Assembly (NCBI GenBank): GCA_048883405.1
Contig: JBHLQS010000189.1
Span: 1 to 5,416 of the forward strand
DNA length: 5,416 bases
Direction: 5' to 3'
Source: SMTZ1-83 sp048883405
Lineage (GTDB): Archaea > Asgardarchaeota > Thorarchaeia > Thorarchaeales > Thorarchaeaceae
Shown here: one piece after another, positions 4,387 through 5,416 of the stretch
How the letters are laid out: each line of letters begins with the position of its first letter
How positions within the stretch are numbered: the stretch's first letter is position 1
Translations under genes and position numbers: made by a program
The notes under the pieces: model-generated
Told to the model about the DNA's origin: nothing
Database searches by the model: none
The model's input: only the letters and a program-made list of their open reading frames with translations

Positions 4387-5416
4387 TGAAGCAAGTCGGA
4401 TGGCTCCTTGATGCCACCGTCGACTACAAGAATCAGGCACTGACGCTGTGGATCAAGGCCAGTGGAAAGACCCGTGGATATGTGTACAAAGAGTTCCACC
4501 CCTCAGTCTTTGTCAGTCGCGAGAAGAAGAAAGGGCTTGACTGGAGTTATGATGACATCCTCAAGGCGGCCCGTGCGCATCCCAAGGTGACGAAGACAAG
4601 ATTCACTCAGAAGCGTGTTAGTGTCTATGATCAAGAGATGAGTCGCGTATTGGAGGTCTTCACTACACCAGATGCCCACAGGGAAGTGGCAGGAGACATC
4701 GAACAGATTCCTGGAGTCACTGTGTTTCACGGAGACATCGACCCTGTGCATCAGTTCTTCATCCACGACGACATATTCCCATTTGGCAAAGTTGTCTTCG
4801 AATCGAAGGAAAACACTGTCACTGCGATACGATGTATCGACAGACGAGAGGACACAGACTATGAGATGCCAGACCTTGAAGAGATAGGCTTTGAGGTGTT
4901 CGTTGATGCCAGACGGGTCTTTCCCAGACTGGAGGACAAGATTCACCACATTGACGTATATCATAAGGGACTGACCATTCGAATTGAGGGCGAGAGTGAG
5001 AGGGAGATTCTGGAGGAGTTTCAGAGGACCGTTGATGGAATTGACCCAGATGTGATAGTCACCAGGGATGGGGATGCAACCCTATTCAGATACTTGACAC
5101 TGCGAGCGAAGCTGAATGGCGTACAGCTTGTCATGTCTCGGGACGGGTCAGTCTTAAACGTCAAGCAGAAAGAGGCAACGTCGTTCTGGGTGTACAACCA
5201 GGTCTTCTTCAGATCAGGTAACATGGTCATGTTCAATGGCAGACTCCACATTGACAGGATGCAGAGTTTCTACTACTCGCCCACAGGCCTTGAGGGCGTG
5301 ATGGAGGGGTGTAGGCTCGCATATGCAAGACCACAGAGAGCATCGCGAATGTCGATTGGCACGATAAATGCGGCTGTCCAGTACTACAATGCCTACAAGA
5401 TGGGAATCCTGATACC
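4383..5416 (+). CDS. polB: Family-B DNA polymerase homologue with degraded exonuclease, N-terminal part
   Basis: The 344 visible codons cover the N-terminal and exonuclease regions of an archaeal family-B DNA polymerase; palm, fingers and thumb lie beyond the right edge. The clearest match is SEREILEEF..DPDVIVT (205-227), followed by the Exo II site. Normal enzymes there have NGD.FD; this protein has RDGDATLF (228-235), lacking the catalytic Asn/Asp pattern. The Exo I place (about 166-175, EEIGFEVFVD) lacks Asp-Ile-Glu. The Exo III Tyr...Asp segment seems missing, because GRLHID (286-291) and the LEGV helix run directly into RASRMSIGT (319-327) and AYKMGILI (337-344). This fits the known family of inactivated archaeal PolB paralogues (PolB2 type), thought to have a structural or repair role. 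Whether polymerase motifs A and C survive cannot be seen. The start is ATG 4383 or the next codon, ATG 4386; AAGGATG upstream serves as ribosome binding site. It is translationally coupled to the 86-residue gene. Confidence 0.88.
   Translation, partial: MMKQVGWLLDATVDYKNQALTLWIKASGKTRGYVYKEFHPSVFVSREKKKGLDWSYDDILKAARAHPKVTKTRFTQKRVSVYDQEMSRVLEVFTTPDAHREVAGDIEQIPGVTVFHGDIDPVHQFFIHDDIFPFGKVVFESKENTVTAIRCIDRREDTDYEMPDLEEIGFEVFVDARRVFPRLEDKIHHIDVYHKGLTIRIEGESEREILEEFQRTVDGIDPDVIVTRDGDATLFRYLTLRAKLNGVQLVMSRDGSVLNVKQKEATSFWVYNQVFFRSGNMVMFNGRLHIDRMQSFYYSPTGLEGVMEGCRLAYARPQRASRMSIGTINAAVQYYNAYKMGILI

Noticed and set aside
4503..4964. Minus-strand frame of 153 codons opposite the polymerase gene
   Set aside because: The plus frame is a clear family-B polymerase; the antisense frame has no recognisable features.
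1..5416. CRISPR array, tRNA or rRNA gene
   Set aside because: No regularly spaced direct repeats, no cloverleaf-like segments and no conserved rRNA stretches were found on reading both strands.

Overview
The window looks like a piece of an archaeal genome, most probably from an Asgard archaeon of the Thorarchaeota/Lokiarchaeota type. Three things point there: a eukaryote-like Ras/Rab GTPase gene with a prokaryotic Shine-Dalgarno site, an archaeal family-B DNA polymerase of the exonuclease-degenerate kind, and archaeal-looking TATA elements. Base composition is moderate. The lineage is an inference from gene content, not a database match.

Layout from left to right. (1) 1-416, minus: 5' part of a Rab-like small GTPase running off the left edge. 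(2) 417-561: divergent intergenic region with a perfect 14-bp palindrome, a candidate operator. (3) 562-1206, plus: an intact DUF3786-family protein. (4) 1302-2222, minus: a secreted, membrane-anchored protein that is probably a beta-propeller. (5) 2282-2428, plus: a decayed 3' end of a second DUF3786 gene with one in-frame stop. (6) 2432-3100, minus: a two-helix membrane protein with an outside beta domain. (7) 3183-3206, plus: an even shorter relic of a DUF3786 3' end. (8) 3227-3898, minus: a paralogue of gene 6. (9) 3899-4125: intergenic region. (10) 4126-4386, plus: an 86-residue protein, translationally coupled to (11) 4383 to the right edge: the N-terminal part of a family-B DNA polymerase homologue whose exonuclease motifs are degraded.

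The middle of the window (about 1.0-4.0 kb) is the most informative part. All three minus-strand envelope genes have a DUF3786 3' end just beyond their stop codon (complete, 49 codons, 8 codons). The two paralogous membrane genes also share an upstream element, so genes 6 and 8 sit in a tandem duplication of about 0.8 kb. The relics keep frame and show mainly synonymous changes in their best-preserved part. They therefore come from DUF3786 paralogues that were once under selection.

No complete new defence or mobile system can be shown. I see no rRNA, tRNA, CRISPR array, transposase or integrase. The candidates for undescribed biology are the two-helix ectodomain family next to the DUF3786 relics, and the small coupled partner of the degenerate polymerase.
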